NCBI GenBank assembly: GCA_029265085.1 | Contig: JAJUJY010000007.1 | Span: 1 to 63,735 of the forward strand | Length of the DNA: 63,735 nucleotides | Reading direction: 5' to 3' | Source: Chloroflexota bacterium | Lineage (GTDB): Bacteria; Chloroflexota; Anaerolineae; Anaerolineales; Anaerolineaceae | In this document: one piece after another, positions 61,878 to 63,735 of the stretch | Layout of the letters: each line of letters opens with the position of its first letter | How positions within the stretch are numbered: position 1 is the stretch's first letter | Position numbers and translations under genes: made by a program | The notes under the pieces: generated by a model | Seen by the model: the letters and a program-made list of their open reading frames with translations, nothing else | Told to the model about the DNA's origin: nothing | Databases searched by the model: none

Positions 61878-63296
61878 CTATCGTTTTAATACGGTCGTCA
61901 ACTGCGGATGGGGTTTGCACTGCTCCAACTTGAGCGATTGCAAAATAGCATCAAGTTCTGATTCTGTTTTTCCTGCAAATTGCTGCACAAATACTTCCTG
62001 GAGCTGATCTGCAGTATAGGTGCTCATGGCTGCCTGGGCAAAATATCTCCGGTTAGCATTCCGATCCAAATCGGGAAGAAATTGCTCAATCTTTTGACAA
62101 ATGGCTGTGATGGGTTCCTGAATATCAGAAGGATAGCCAGCTAACCAACCAAAATCCGGGCGCAAAGCATCTTTTGCCGCCAACATGGGTTGAATGGTAT
62201 TCAGATAAAGAGAATCCAATGCAAGCTGCACCCACCCCATAACACCAACATCTTTATAGGTCCAAAAGGTCCAATGCACGTTGAGTTGGTCATAAACATT
62301 TATTTGATCGGCAAAAGCATCCATTTGATGGATTGCCTTATCATCCGAATACTTCGTGTTTAAACCAAATTCGCTCACAAGCAGAGGAACATCCCACCGC
62401 CTGGCAATTTGCCAGCCTTCTGTTTCCTCGAATTGCTTTTTTATTTGGTTACGATCCCAATAGGTATCTCCCAGTTGAAGTGGATAAGCCGGAATGGCCG
62501 ATGTGGTTATTTCCAGATAATTATGGCTGCTTAACATTACGTTTGGATCGTTTATTTTTTCAAGCCCAGAGAATAAAACCGAATAATAATCCCCTTCCAG
62601 CGCAATAATATGCTCGTCTCCGGTGCTGCGGATGGCTTGAATCGCTCTCTGGTAGATTGCATTCATCTTTTGCCAGTCCGGTTCATAGATTTCATCTGGA
62701 CCAAACCTGCCAAATGGAGCATTACTAAGCGGTTCATTTAGGATACTGTAGATGGCAACGACTGCCCGATGGCGATAACGGCGTGCAAATTCCTGCCATA
62801 AAGCAATAAAGCGGTCCTGAAATTGTTTGTGGGTCCAGAATAATGTTTGGCGGCTTGAATTGTCACAATGCCAGTCTCCATTTTGCCATCCTTGAACAGA
62901 ATGCAAATCCAAAATCACATAAACCCCATGCTCTTCGCACCACTGGAGAACTTGTTCTAAACGGGCAAAACCGCTTTCCAGGTATTCAAAAGGGGCCAGA
63001 TCGCTTTCAAAATGGCGATAATTGACCGGCAAGCGTATCGCATTCAAACCAATGCTTTTGATATAAGCCACATCCTGTTCGGTAAAAAAATAATCAAGAT
63101 AACGCTCAAAAAAGAAATTCGCAGTTTCCTGACCTAATCTTGCCTTCATCAGCGCCCGCAGCCGCGATTCGGTTCCTGGGTAACCATTGATAAAATGCTC
63201 CATGTTCATCCAGCCGCCAATATTCACCCCACGGAGCTGCACGGGGTGTCCATTTCCATCAACGATCCCGCCATTTGAAATTTTTAATTGATCCAT
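61878..63296 (-). CDS. Glycoside hydrolase family 5 (endoglucanase-like)
   Basis: A 472-residue enzyme without a signal peptide. A typical family 5 start LRGVNIGGWMN (about 21-31), IGLNAIRLPVNY (about 82-93), VILDLHSVQG (about 127-136), AIYSILNEPL with acid/base Glu188, and LLVSEFG with nucleophile Glu309. WTFWTYKDVG gives the wall of the active site. The C-terminal 80 residues are extra. No signal is seen, so the substrate may be an imported oligosaccharide; the sugar ABC transporter genes upstream on the same strand support this. Confidence 0.85.
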   Translation of the reverse strand: MDQLKISNGGIVDGNGHPVQLRGVNIGGWMNMEHFINGYPGTESRLRALMKARLGQETANFFFERYLDYFFTEQDVAYIKSIGLNAIRLPVNYRHFESDLAPFEYLESGFARLEQVLQWCEEHGVYVILDLHSVQGWQNGDWHCDNSSRQTLFWTHKQFQDRFIALWQEFARRYRHRAVVAIYSILNEPLSNAPFGRFGPDEIYEPDWQKMNAIYQRAIQAIRSTGDEHIIALEGDYYSVLFSGLEKINDPNVMLSSHNYLEITTSAIPAYPLQLGDTYWDRNQIKKQFEETEGWQIARRWDVPLLVSEFGLNTKYSDDKAIHQMDAFADQINVYDQLNVHWTFWTYKDVGVMGWVQLALDSLYLNTIQPMLAAKDALRPDFGWLAGYPSDIQEPITAICQKIEQFLPDLDRNANRRYFAQAAMSTYTADQLQEVFVQQFAGKTESELDAILQSLKLEQCKPHPQLTTVLKR

Positions 63297-63326
63297 GTAT
63301 TCACCTGTTCATAAGAGGCTGCAAAA

Positions 63327-63735
63327 CTAACCTTTGAGGCCAGATAATTTAATGCTTTGAACAAACTGTTTTTGGGTCAAGAAAAACAACACTAAAATCG
63401 GCAAGTTTGTTAAAACCGATGCAGCCATCAGCAGCGTCCAATTGATGTAATGCTCATTCAGCAAGTACGATAAGCCAACTTGCAAGGTACGTTTGGACTC
63501 AGAATTAATCATAATCAGCGGCCATTGGAACTCATTCCAGGCCCATTGAAAAGTCATCAACCCCAAAGTGGCTAAAATCGGTTTTGAGTTGGGCAATAAA
63601 ATATGGTAATAAAAAGAAAGCGGGCTGCAGCCGTCCAATTTTGCTGCATCTTCCAACTCCGAAGGAAAGGAAAGGAAGAATTGTCGCATTAAGAACGTAC
63701 CGTAGGCCGAACCCAAGAATGGCAAAATCAAGCCC
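63327..63735 (-). CDS. Sugar ABC transporter permease, MalG/CUT1 type (partial, 5' end outside window)
   Basis: The window ends inside this gene. The visible 134 residues are the C-terminal half: GTFLMRQFFLSFPSELEDAAKLDGCSPLSFYYHILLPNSKP is the EAA loop that contacts the ATPase, and the last spans and LTQKQFVQSIKLSGLKG are the typical MalG-type end. The glycosidase gene follows after 30 bp, so both probably belong to one sugar uptake and cleavage operon. Confidence 0.88.
   Translation of the reverse strand, partial: GLILPFLGSAYGTFLMRQFFLSFPSELEDAAKLDGCSPLSFYYHILLPNSKPILATLGLMTFQWAWNEFQWPLIMINSESKRTLQVGLSYLLNEHYINWTLLMAASVLTNLPILVLFFLTQKQFVQSIKLSGLKG

Overview
The window looks like a piece of a Chloroflexota chromosome, probably Anaerolineae. 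This is inferred from style, not from a marker gene. Many secreted proteins carry Thr/Pro-rich TPT linkers, there are several lipoproteins and LysM, LCP and lytic transglycosylase wall proteins, a sortase is fused to a giant surface protein, and two secreted proteins end in an aromatic-LPxIL-basic tail. No rRNA, tRNA, CRISPR array or transposase was recognised.

Positions 1-26424 are accessory DNA. From the left: an XRE-like regulator; a chimera of a secreted protein and the C-terminal half of a large serine recombinase, next to a VirB8/TcpC-like membrane protein (conjugation remnants); a small ribbon-helix-helix gene with a membrane protein; then an AT-rich block (about 3.3-16.5 kb) with a lectin-like surface protein, a 2856-residue Rhs/YD-repeat protein ending in a C39/papain-like cysteine protease domain, and a beta-propeller lipoprotein. 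From 23930 down to 16770 all genes are on the minus strand and form a plasmid- or ICE-type maintenance block: two small genes, ParA, an RHH-type partner, a Rep-like protein with a DnaA domain I, an SSB-like protein, a membrane protein, a Replic_Relax-like protein and a WGR protein. The block holds two sets of iteron-like repeats. The accessory DNA ends with an orphan Rhs tip (GIY-YIG nuclease) and an Imm26-like immunity gene. The tip starts directly on the terminator of the neighbouring transporter gene, which marks the right boundary.

Positions 26425-63735 look like ordinary chromosome: a peptide-type ABC importer without ATPases, a 2430-residue surface protein with its own sortase domain and an internal LPQTG, an FG-GAP repeat protein, lipoproteins, a PEGA/beta-helix protein, a serine hydrolase, a flavodoxin, EttA, an LCP protein, a lytic transglycosylase, a sulfite-oxidase-like protein, a LysM protein, PurA with an overlapping lipoprotein, a structured leader before a 29-codon membrane microprotein, a DinB-like protein, a four-gene MacB-type ABC operon with a CARDB-type secreted protein, a GH5 glycosidase and the end of a sugar ABC permease.

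The points most worth following are: the sortase/LPQTG fusion; the two Rhs tips with their neighbours; the DNA-level iterons inside rep, one copy of which is read in a different frame; the helically phased CGTCA repeats; the 29-codon gene with its folded leader; and a mosaic of permease fragments in two intergenic regions that also resembles the signal-peptide region of a lipoprotein gene.
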